The notes beneath the pieces were generated by a model, which did not search any database, was not told the origin of the DNA, and saw only the letters and a program-made list of their open reading frames with translations. From the NCBI RefSeq assembly GCF_003286915.1, contig NZ_QMFY01000002.1, positions 186,001 through 250,000 on the forward strand: DNA of 64,000 nucleotides. Reading direction: 5' to 3'. Below are positions 57,330 to 64,000 of this stretch, one piece after another. This stretch comes from Pseudochryseolinea flava. GTDB lineage: Bacteria; Bacteroidota; Bacteroidia; Cytophagales; Cyclobacteriaceae. Position 1 is the first letter of the stretch; each line of letters begins with the position of its first letter. The position numbers and the translations under genes were made by a program.

Positions 57330-58013
57330 TTAGCTTCCTACGAATCTGTACCCAACACCAGACTCGGTGAGAATATATGCGGGTTTGTTCGCATCTTTCT
57401 CAATCTTCTTTCTAAGCTGTGCCACAAATACGCGTAGATATTGAGACTCATTGATGTAAGATGGTCCCCACACTTTTTGCAGCAAATATTGATGCGTGAG
57501 CACCTTACCTTCGTTGCTGGCCAACAAAATCAAGAGTGAATATTCCGTTGTGGTGAGTTTGACTAATTGACCGCTTCTTTTCACGGTACGCTGTGCAAAA
57601 TCAATTTGAAGATCATTAAAACTCACGACGTGATTGTGATCATCCACAGCATTTTTTCTCATGGCAGCTCTAATGCGCGCCAACAACTCTCCCGTTCGAA
57701 AAGGTTTCACGAGATAATCGCTGGCGCCACGGTCTAACGCGAGCACGATTTCGCTTTCACTATCTTGAACGGAGAGAATAATAATGGGATTGCTATACCA
57801 CTCTCGTAGATGCACGAGTACGTCTTGACCATTTTGGTCAGGCAACCCTAAATCTAACAAAATGAGATCAGGCGGATGATTGGCAACTTGCGCCAACGCG
57901 TCTTTACCGCTCTGAGCCTCGACAATGTTATATCCGTTGGACTGAAGTGTAATGGTCAGCATCCTTCTGATCTGCACTTCATCATCGACGATAAGAATTG
58001 TTCCTTTATTCAT
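57330..58013 (-). CDS. KdpE-like OmpR-family response regulator
   Basis: A 227-residue regulator. Receiver domain residues: Asp10-Asp11, phospho-acceptor Asp54, Ser81 and Lys103. A winged-helix OmpR/PhoB domain fills 128-227 (LTTTEYSLLILLASNEGKVLTHQYLLQKVWG, YLRVFVAQLRKKI). Its start overlaps the kinase stop by eight bases. Similarity to KdpE and linkage to kup point to potassium- or osmolarity-dependent control; targets besides kup are unknown. Confidence 0.9.
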   Translation of the reverse strand: MNKGTILIVDDEVQIRRMLTITLQSNGYNIVEAQSGKDALAQVANHPPDLILLDLGLPDQNGQDVLVHLREWYSNPIIILSVQDSESEIVLALDRGASDYLVKPFRTGELLARIRAAMRKNAVDDHNHVVSFNDLQIDFAQRTVKRSGQLVKLTTTEYSLLILLASNEGKVLTHQYLLQKVWGPSYINESQYLRVFVAQLRKKIEKDANKPAYILTESGVGYRFVGS

Positions 58014-59145
58014 TTTTTAATCCGCTTAAATATGAAAGCTCGGTTGGAATATGAATTGTAAACTTTGCACCACAAACTGGTAGATTCTCTAATGTGATCG
58101 TACCACCATGAGCTTCCACAAAGCCTCTCGCGATAGAAAGTCCTAAACCAGTTCCTCCCGGCTTTGCATCTTTTAACCGATAAAATTTATCAAAGACCTT
58201 ATCCATTTCATCTTGCGGAAATCCTGGACCATTATCGGCTACGATCATTACTAGCTGATCATTTTCAACCGCTGCTTGAATTGTGATCTTTGAATCTACC
58301 GGTGTATGATTGGCGGCATTGCTGATCAAATTAAAAAGCACATGCTCCATGATCCCGAAATCTAATTTTACTAGCGGTAGGGTTTCAGGAATAAAAACCG
58401 CGACTTTAAAATATTGCAATGGTATCTCAAGTTGCCCAATGGTTTTATACACCAAATCGTGAACATCGCACCAATCCTTTTTTAGTTGTAAAAATCCAGA
58501 CTCAAGGCGCGACATACTCAATAAATTTTCAACCTGTTGATTGAGGCGCAAACCCGCGATCGAAATCTCACCAATGAGTTCTTGTTTATCTTTTTCGGTC
58601 AACTGCGTGTTCGCTGCCTGCAGGTTATCGGCCGCGCCTACAATTGTTGTTATGGGTGTCCGAAGCTCATGTGACAGCGAGTTGAATAAAGTGTTATAGA
58701 ATTTCACGGCATCTGCCCTCGCTTCCTTTCGCCGTATCACTTTCTGCATCTCTCGGATCTTGTACGTTGCCACACCGTTAATAAGTGCGATAACAAAATA
58801 CATCACAAATAACAAACGATCTTCTGCATCACCGACAGCGAGCGTAAATCGCGGCGGTATAAAAAGAAAATTCCAAAGGAGTGCGCTTAGTGATGCCGCA
58901 AGAAGAACGGGAACGATATCAAGAAAGATTGCCAACACAGACACAGCAAGCATCAACACCAACGCTATCACACGATATCCAACATAATCTTGAACCAAAA
59001 AGCCAATTCCAAGAAACAATACAATCGTGCCAATACTCACAAAATACTGAGTCCTACGATTGGGACGATGAAACAGGTATACTTTCAGTGCTCGATGGTC
59101 CATGGCTTCCCTTTGATGACGAAGCAAAGGTAGTTGTCGCTTCAT
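58006..59145 (-). CDS. short KdpD-like sensor histidine kinase (DUF4118 + HisKA + HATPase)
   Basis: A 379-residue membrane kinase. Three to four helices of the DUF4118 type span about 35-127 (TIVLFLGIGFLVQDYVGYRVIALVLML). HisKA has SHELRTP with His159. HATPase boxes are NLISNAANHTP (N), DNGPGFP (G1) and GGTGLGLSIARGFVEAHGG (G2). It lacks the N-terminal KdpD ATP-binding and universal-stress-like domains of full KdpD proteins, so signal input must differ or come from a separate protein. Heads the kinase-regulator-kup operon. ATG at 59103 is an alternative start. Confidence 0.88.
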   Translation of the reverse strand: MKRQLPLLRHQREAMDHRALKVYLFHRPNRRTQYFVSIGTIVLFLGIGFLVQDYVGYRVIALVLMLAVSVLAIFLDIVPVLLAASLSALLWNFLFIPPRFTLAVGDAEDRLLFVMYFVIALINGVATYKIREMQKVIRRKEARADAVKFYNTLFNSLSHELRTPITTIVGAADNLQAANTQLTEKDKQELIGEISIAGLRLNQQVENLLSMSRLESGFLQLKKDWCDVHDLVYKTIGQLEIPLQYFKVAVFIPETLPLVKLDFGIMEHVLFNLISNAANHTPVDSKITIQAAVENDQLVMIVADNGPGFPQDEMDKVFDKFYRLKDAKPGGTGLGLSIARGFVEAHGGTITLENLPVCGAKFTIHIPTELSYLSGLKNE

Positions 59146-59355
59146 AAAGAAAGTATCAAAGCATGGCCAGTACGCATAAAGATTTTATAAAGAATTGAGC
59201 GCTCATCAAAGAACATCCATGCAAACGTTGTATAACTTCATGAGCGGTTAAGGAAACTTATCGACGCATCGCCGTTGAATTACAGGAGGTGATTCCTAAA
59301 TTTGTTAACTACCACTTGCCGACTATTGTTCTGTCACGCGCAAAACCAAAGGAAT

Positions 59356-60081
59356 ATGTTGCATCAATACCGATCACCACACAACGTCATTGTTTTCATT
59401 GCATTTCTAATATTAAATAATGTGATGTTACGCGCCCAGGATAGCCAAGATCTCGTGCGCCTAGCCTCCGTTAAGGTTGATAGCCTGCAGATCAATGAGT
59501 ATAATCAGTTCTTAATGGAAGAAATTGAAGCCTCAATTCGCCTAGAAGCTGGTGTTATTACTTTATACGCCGTGGCCTCGAAAGAAAGCCCCAAGTTCGT
59601 TACCCTATTTGAAACATACGCAGACTCAATGCAATACAAAGCGCATCTCACGACGCCACATTTCCAAAAATATAAACAAGGCACAGCAACAATGGTAAAA
59701 CATCTTGCGCTCATGGTGGCTAAGCCAATTATCTATGTTCGAAAGGATGCGCTTTCGAATGCACCTAGCCAAGATCTATTTCTTAAACTCGTTGAAATTG
59801 AAATTAAAGAGAAAGGGATCGATGATTTTTTAATGCTATCAAAGAACACCGTGCTCCCAGGCATTCGGAGTGAGCCCGGGCTACTGATGATGTACGCAAT
59901 TTCCCTGAAGACAACGCCAACGCGTGTGTATGTTTTAGAAGTATACGCCAACGAAGATGCATATAAACGTCATCTCATAAGTAGTCATTTTTTGGAATTC
60001 AAAAGAAAATCAAAGAGAATCATCAAGCGCCTGAAGATGACGAACGTCACGCCGATCTTACTTGGATCAAAACCACAATAA
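59356..60081 (+). CDS. exported tandem ABM-fold (monooxygenase-like) protein
   Basis: A 241-residue protein beginning at the ATG at 59356, which has an AAGGA upstream and starts a signal peptide (VIVFIAFLILNNVMLRAQ). It carries two antibiotic-biosynthesis-monooxygenase-like ferredoxin folds (LVRLASVKVDSLQINEYNQFLMEEIEASIRLE with SLFETYADSMQYKAHLTTPHF-like end; and FLKLVEIEIKEKGIDDFL with YVLEVYANEDAYKRHLISSHF). Family members act on quinol-like aromatics or are heme-linked; export is less usual. Two bases precede the SDR gene, so the two are co-expressed. Confidence 0.75.
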   Translation: MLHQYRSPHNVIVFIAFLILNNVMLRAQDSQDLVRLASVKVDSLQINEYNQFLMEEIEASIRLEAGVITLYAVASKESPKFVTLFETYADSMQYKAHLTTPHFQKYKQGTATMVKHLALMVAKPIIYVRKDALSNAPSQDLFLKLVEIEIKEKGIDDFLMLSKNTVLPGIRSEPGLLMMYAISLKTTPTRVYVLEVYANEDAYKRHLISSHFLEFKRKSKRIIKRLKMTNVTPILLGSKPQ

Positions 60082-60083
60082 AT

Positions 60084-60854
60084 ATGGCGAGAATATTCAT
60101 AACAGGATCAGCAGACGGTCTTGGTCAAATGTCGGCACAACTTTTAATAACGCAAGGGCATGAAGTAGTACTTCACGCGCGGCATGCGCAACGCGCAAGA
60201 GAGGCTGAGGAGAGAATTGTAGGCGCAGTCGATGTACTCGTCGGCGATCTGTCGAACCTCGAACAAACAAAAGAATTAGCCCGAAAAGCAAACACGCTCG
60301 GAACATTTGACGCCGTGATTCATAATGCTGGCGTTTATCAAACAACGGCGGAACAAATTTTCTCCGTGAATACATTGGCACCGTACATTCTCACAAGTTT
60401 GATGTACACACCCAAGCGTTTAGTTTACCTAACATCCGGAATGCACCTTCAAGGGAGAGCAACCTTGTCGAGCTTAAAAAAAGATGACATCAAGCGCCTC
60501 ACGTATTCGGATTCGAAGTTACATGTGATGATGCTTACAAAAGCCGTAGCCAGAAAATGGCCAGCCGTGTTTGCGAACGCTGTAGATCCGGGATGGGTGC
60601 CAACAAAAATGGGCGGACGTAATGCTCCAGATGATTTACAGAAAGGATATGAAACGCAATCATGGTTAGCAAGTAGCGATGATGCAACCGTAAAAGTTAG
60701 CGGTCAATATTTTCATCATCAACAAGCGCGCGTCTACAACGCGGCCGCCGACAGCGTCGAACTTCAGGAACAGCTATTGTCTACATTGGCGGATATTACT
60801 GGTGTGCCCCCGCTCGCAGCGCCGACATTTTATAATCATAATTTGTACCATTAA
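60084..60854 (+). CDS. short-chain dehydrogenase/reductase
   Basis: NAD(P)-dependent SDR of 256 residues: cofactor loop TGSADGLG, IHNAGVY, catalytic Ser in YLTSGMH and Tyr/Lys in YSDSK. Directly coupled (two-base gap) to the exported ABM-type gene. The partner suggests a quinone or aromatic-related reaction, though their compartments differ. Substrate unknown. Confidence 0.87.
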   Translation: MARIFITGSADGLGQMSAQLLITQGHEVVLHARHAQRAREAEERIVGAVDVLVGDLSNLEQTKELARKANTLGTFDAVIHNAGVYQTTAEQIFSVNTLAPYILTSLMYTPKRLVYLTSGMHLQGRATLSSLKKDDIKRLTYSDSKLHVMMLTKAVARKWPAVFANAVDPGWVPTKMGGRNAPDDLQKGYETQSWLASSDDATVKVSGQYFHHQQARVYNAAADSVELQEQLLSTLADITGVPPLAAPTFYNHNLYH

Positions 60855-60918
60855 ATCACTATTCTGTCCTGCACTCTTTTTTTACGGGTTGCGTTAATTT
60901 ACAAAAACAACGTACGAT

Positions 60919-61314
60919 ATGAAAAACAGATCAGCTATTTCCGGCATATTGCAAATGAGATGTCCCCAATGCCGTGAGGGGAAGATGTTTCCTGCGAACA
61001 CACTTTATACGACGCAATTCATGAAAATGAACGATCGATGCGCGTGTTGCGAGCAACCGTTTACGCCTGAACCAGGCTACTACTTTGGCGCCATGTTCGT
61101 AAGCTATGCGCTCAATGCCGCATTCTTTATCATCGTTTGGTTAGGCATGTATTTGCTCATGGACAACATTACTGTTACCGATATGATTATTGCGTTATTG
61201 ATTGTCGTTCTCGGATTACTACCGATAACATTCAGACTTTCACGTGTGCTATGGATATACATTTTCGTTCGATATGACGAGCGCGAAAACTACAAGCACG
61301 AACTAAACTCCTAG
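60919..61314 (+). CDS. DUF983 family membrane protein
   Basis: A 131-residue protein. A zinc-ribbon-like N-terminus has two Cys pairs (MRCPQCREGKMF and CACCEQPF), followed by EPGYYFGAMFVSYALNAAFFIIVW and a second helix pair typical of DUF983. Function is not established for the family. Convergent with the next gene, 15 bases between stops. Confidence 0.88.
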   Translation: MKNRSAISGILQMRCPQCREGKMFPANTLYTTQFMKMNDRCACCEQPFTPEPGYYFGAMFVSYALNAAFFIIVWLGMYLLMDNITVTDMIIALLIVVLGLLPITFRLSRVLWIYIFVRYDERENYKHELNS

Positions 61315-61329
61315 GGTTTATTCAACATT

Positions 61330-61779
61330 TCATCGACGACCATCTAATAACTTATAGGCTACAGCAGCGGTAATTCCAAAAACGGCGTGGGCGGCGATTA
61401 GATGCAAGTAATATCTTGTATAGTCAATTTTCGGAGGATTGGGATGCACGTTAAAAACTGTTTTCCAGACGGCGGCGCCCGCAATACCGCTTGCACTGCC
61501 AATCAATGTTCCGTTCATCATTGAAGGTGACATCTCTGTATTTTTCCACACTTCACTATAAGCTGCCGTAAACAAAAGTCCGACCCCGTAGTGCAACGTC
61601 CATCCTGCAACTTCTGCTTTTGAATCGGTTGTCTGCGGGGCCACCCGCTTTAACAAATCTCTCAATAGCGCTGGCTCTCTGAACTGTTTGTTTTTCTTTT
61701 CCGATACAGCATAACTAAAAGCTGTCATCGCCGATGTCGCTGCAACACTCGTCAGCACTATTTTAAAAAAGTTATTCAT
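61330..61779 (-). CDS. membrane protein of unknown function
   Basis: A 149-residue protein with about four hydrophobic helices (IVLTSVAATSAMTAFSYAV, LHYGVGLLFTAAYSEVW, NGTLIGSASGIAGAAVWKTVF, LHLIAAHAVFGITAAVAYKLL). The ATG at 61779 fits a signal-anchor start; upstream residues are low-quality. I recognise no named family. It is divergent from the small basic gene at 61947. Confidence 0.65.
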   Translation of the reverse strand: MNNFFKIVLTSVAATSAMTAFSYAVSEKKNKQFREPALLRDLLKRVAPQTTDSKAEVAGWTLHYGVGLLFTAAYSEVWKNTEMSPSMMNGTLIGSASGIAGAAVWKTVFNVHPNPPKIDYTRYYLHLIAAHAVFGITAAVAYKLLDGRR

Positions 61780-61946
61780 GACGTTTTTTTTGTGTTTCGT
61801 CAAAAAGAAAATGCCAATGCATATCATTACTCCGGCATTTCGTCCATGGCCGAGGATAAAGTTCCTCAACGTAATCTGAGAACACCTCACTATGGATTGT
61901 GTCTACTATGGCACACGTTTCGTGCCTTCTGAAAAAATTCAACACT

Positions 61947-62081
61947 ATGGCAAAGCAAGCGCAATCTAAACGCGGTCCGAAAGATCGGAACTACGTGAAC
62001 AAAGAGCAGCAGCACGAAGTAAAGTACGAATCCAAACGGAAGACACCGGCAAAAAAATTTGGTAGCTCAAAGAGTAAATAA
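61947..62081 (+). CDS. small basic protein
   Basis: A 44-residue very basic, hydrophilic protein (MAKQAQSKRGPKDRNYVNKE... KKFGSSKSK). The ATG at 61947 is chosen; earlier codons run into non-coding-looking sequence. Short Lys/Arg-rich proteins of this kind are frequent near stress genes in the phylum, but I cannot name the family. The reading frame could be spurious. Confidence 0.45.
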   Translation: MAKQAQSKRGPKDRNYVNKEQQHEVKYESKRKTPAKKFGSSKSK

Positions 62082-62107
62082 ACGAGCCTCCGCAATTACC
62101 GAAACAC

Positions 62108-62613
62108 ATGCATCAATGTAGGAGACGTGAGAAGATCGAAAAGGTTAGCACGTCGTTAGAACTCGATGAACATATCGAGATGCAGAAGCGCGGATGGCGT
62201 GTGCAAGCTATCGGCATGATGCTCGTATTGACGCTCGTCGTGTTAGCTTCAATCGGTATGTTTGGCAACGGAATGATTAGCAAAGAAAATATTCGCATGA
62301 ACGGTGTGATATTGAATATCAACGGTTCTACCGCTTCGAATCCCGCATGACGCTCACCATTGATATTGCGCAGACAACAGGGGGATCAACAATATCCTTC
62401 CCCAATGCGTATTTAAAGTTTTTTAAAATTGAATCCACAAACCCGACACCGATAACGAGTAGTTTTTCCAATGGCAGTGTCGCGTTCCAATTTAACGGAA
62501 AGGGTCCCGTAACCATTCAGTTTTATGTTATACCCCTCGAAATAGGTCGAACAGAAAGTGAAATTTATGTGAATAACGATCGCTTCATATTGAAACAATT
62601 TATCTTTCTTTGA
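62108..62613 (+). pseudogene. frameshifted small membrane protein, partner of DUF421
   Basis: Two overlapping frames read as one broken gene. The first (62108-62350) gives LELDEHIEMQKRGWRVQAIGMMLVLTLVVLASIGMFGNGMISK, a cytosolic tail and membrane helix. The second continues from about 62290 in the -1 frame as IEYQRFYRFESRMTLTIDI and on to PNAYLKFFKIEST, FNGKGPVTIQFYV and RFILKQFIFL. Bacteroidota proteins with helix then this beta domain stand before DUF421 genes (from memory), so the intact form should be about 165 residues. A single-base loss between about 62281 and 62310 explains it. It could also be an assembly error. Confidence 0.6.
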
Positions 62614-62614
62614 T

Positions 62615-63059
62615 ATGAATCCAGTTGTGAGAGGTCTTGCAGTATATCATTTTCCGCATACTGGGAAAACGAAGCCTTGCAGAGATCACCACTTTCGACT
62701 TTGTATTATTGTTGATCATTAGCGAAGCCACAACAGACGCTTTGATTGGTGAAGACTACTCGCTCATATGGTGCTTCGTTATGGTAGGAACGTTGGTTGG
62801 TATCGACTATATTCTTTCGTTGTTAAAAGAAAAGTCTAAATGGTTCCAAGTTGTAAGCGAGGGCGCGCCGCTGGTGATTGTAGAAAAGGGTCGGCCTTTG
62901 GTGAAGCGAATGCAAAAATCGAAAGTAGATGAAGAGGACGTGCTCGAAGCTGCGCGCGTCACGCATGGGCTGGAGCGTATGGAACAGGTCAAATACGCAG
63001 TACTTGAACGTGACGGCAGTATCTCGATTATTCCTTCGGAAAAAAACGCTAATAAATAA
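62615..63059 (+). pseudogene. DUF421 (YetF-like) gene with broken 5' end
   Basis: The main frame (TTG at 62637 to 63059) encodes IIFRILGKRSLAEITTFDFVLLLIISEATTDALIGED and the soluble DUF421 domain (PLVIVEKGRPLVKRMQKSKVDEEDVLEAAR, YAVLERDGSISIIP). The first transmembrane segment usual to the family is missing from this frame. In the frame of the ATG at 62615, MNPVVRGLAVY supplies a typical start, but it is out of register with the rest. A small indel near 62645 has broken the start or is an assembly error. If translated from the TTG, the protein lacks most of helix 1. Confidence 0.6.
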
Positions 63060-63083
63060 AAAAGGAACCAGTAACCTGGTTCC
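63057..63083 (-). terminator. intrinsic terminator of the metallo-hydrolase gene
   Basis: Perfect arms GGAACCAG (63064-63071) and CTGGTTCC (63076-63083) with loop TAAC; seven Ts follow on the minus strand. It lies 12 bases past the minus-strand stop and overlaps the end of the plus-strand DUF421 gene. Confidence 0.85.
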
Positions 63084-63095
63084 AGATAAATCCCC

Positions 63096-64000
63096 TCAGC
63101 GAAGTCCGTTTACGCGAATAGGAAGCAGCGCGAGTCGCTTCTTTTTCTTTACCTGCCAATACGCTAATGCACCCACCGCTATGCAAACAGCCGTAACGGT
63201 AAGAATTTTCGCTAGCGACGGTGTCGTTGCTAAAGCCGGTGGAACATACACCACACCCCTATTATTTGTAACGGCAGGTTGATTCACGTAGCGACCTTGT
63301 TTAGGAACCGCTACATCGTCAAACTTGCTTAACAGTTGTTGTAATGTATTTGTAAGATGCTCACCTTCCATTGGATGACCATGGCCTGAAGCAACGATAT
63401 TAGGATTCAACCCGGCAATTTTCATAACCGACATTTTCGCAGAGGCCCAATTGCAAGTCATATATTTGGGAGGCCCTGATAACTTTTCTTTATAGGAAAG
63501 TGCATCGATCGCCGACTCGGCCTGAGTTGTAACAATAGCATCACCGGCGATTAGGAGTTTGTCGCGTTCCCTGAACAAGCTAATATGTCCAGGGGAATGA
63601 CCTGGCGTGTCAATCACAAGCCACTCTTCAAGCCCAGGTATTCGTCCACTAATCGGGATGGGACGAAGATTTTCTTTGATGTCGATCGGGCCTGTTGGAT
63701 ACATCCAAGACATGGTGGTCATCATGCCACCACCCGCTGTTGGGTCTGCCGGCGGATAAGAAGCCTCACCAGAGAGATACGGAATTTCCATTTCATGCGC
63801 ATATACTGGAACATTCCATTCGCTTAACAACGCTTTCAATGCTCCCACATGATCAAAATGCCCATGTGTCAAAATGATACCAGCAGGTTTACTTCCAGCG
63901 CCGAATAGTTTCCTTGCCGTCATCCGGATTCTTGATGCTGACCACTTCAATCCTGCATCGACCAAAAACCAGGCATCGGACTCACCAGACTTTATAAAAT
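63096..64000 (-). CDS. MBL-fold metallo-hydrolase, 5' end outside window
   Basis: At least 301 residues of a metallo-beta-lactamase-fold enzyme. The frame is open past the right edge (upstream residues FIKSGESDAWFLVDAGL belong to the fold), so the TTG at 63965 is not the true start. Zinc motif THGHFDHVG, further ligand regions YAHEMEIPYL, DTPGHSPGHISL with GDAIVTT, and GHGHPMEG are kept, so the enzyme is probably active. A C-terminal membrane helix near KILTVTAVCIAVGALAYW and a KKKKR anchor tie it to the inner membrane. Substrate unknown. Confidence 0.88.
   Translation of the reverse strand, partial: FIKSGESDAWFLVDAGLKWSASRIRMTARKLFGAGSKPAGIILTHGHFDHVGALKALLSEWNVPVYAHEMEIPYLSGEASYPPADPTAGGGMMTTMSWMYPTGPIDIKENLRPIPISGRIPGLEEWLVIDTPGHSPGHISLFRERDKLLIAGDAIVTTQAESAIDALSYKEKLSGPPKYMTCNWASAKMSVMKIAGLNPNIVASGHGHPMEGEHLTNTLQQLLSKFDDVAVPKQGRYVNQPAVTNNRGVVYVPPALATTPSLAKILTVTAVCIAVGALAYWQVKKKKRLALLPIRVNGLR

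Noticed and set aside
1-64000. Prophage, insertion sequence or integrative element
   Set aside because: No transposase, integrase, capsid or tail genes, and no flanking repeats recognised.

Overview
The window is chromosomal DNA from a member of the Bacteroidota, most likely a Cytophagales-type environmental bacterium. The evidence is a SusC/SusD pair, a type IX secretion (T9SS) C-terminal sorting domain with SprB-type repeats, promoter-like TAnnTTTG elements, weak Shine-Dalgarno sites, and families typical of the phylum (DUF983, DUF421, AraC regulators with membrane domains). I see no rRNA, tRNA, insertion sequence, phage gene or CRISPR array. Everything is read by eye; no database search was possible.

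Layout. 1-2708: end of a TonB-dependent receptor overlapping a PepSY membrane protein, an iron/siderophore uptake pair. 3060-24112: one 21-kb plus-strand block of seven genes with tight spacing: an outer-membrane barrel protein, a 2184-residue secreted polymorphic toxin (Bacteroidota N-terminal domain, FN3, zinc-protease-like HExxH, HINT, C-terminal PD-(D/E)xK-like nuclease), a cytosolic candidate immunity protein, an exported HEAT-like protein, a 1525-residue exported protein of unknown family, a 1468-residue SprB-repeat protein with a T9SS sorting domain, and a multi-FN3 protein. This is the strongest candidate for an under-described system: a toxin locus linked to the T9SS.

24155-30962 (minus): alpha/beta hydrolase, a rifamycin ADP-ribosyltransferase (arr), DUF2461, VOC protein, AraC regulator, then an exported TPR-like protein and a CsgG-like/barrel fusion. 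31078-39974 (minus): a five-gene membrane-stress operon (YbjN/YjfI-like protein, PspA, YqiJ-like OB-fold membrane protein, YqiK-like flotillin, 1613-residue AAA+ ATPase), read divergently from an XRE regulator at 40076, with good promoter matches on both strands in the 100-bp gap. 41058-46621: SDR, two AraC regulators, an NTF2-like/sugar-dehydrogenase fusion and an orphan PAS membrane protein.

46801-52677 (minus): a SusC/SusD/lipoprotein uptake operon ending in a strong terminator, with a divergent transmembrane AraC-TolB-TPR regulator (53147-55225). 55366-59145 (minus): a short KdpD-like kinase, a KdpE-like regulator and a Kup potassium transporter. 59356-64000: small metabolic and membrane genes. 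Two neighbouring genes here (62108-63059) each carry a frame break, and a metallo-beta-lactamase-fold gene runs off the right edge.
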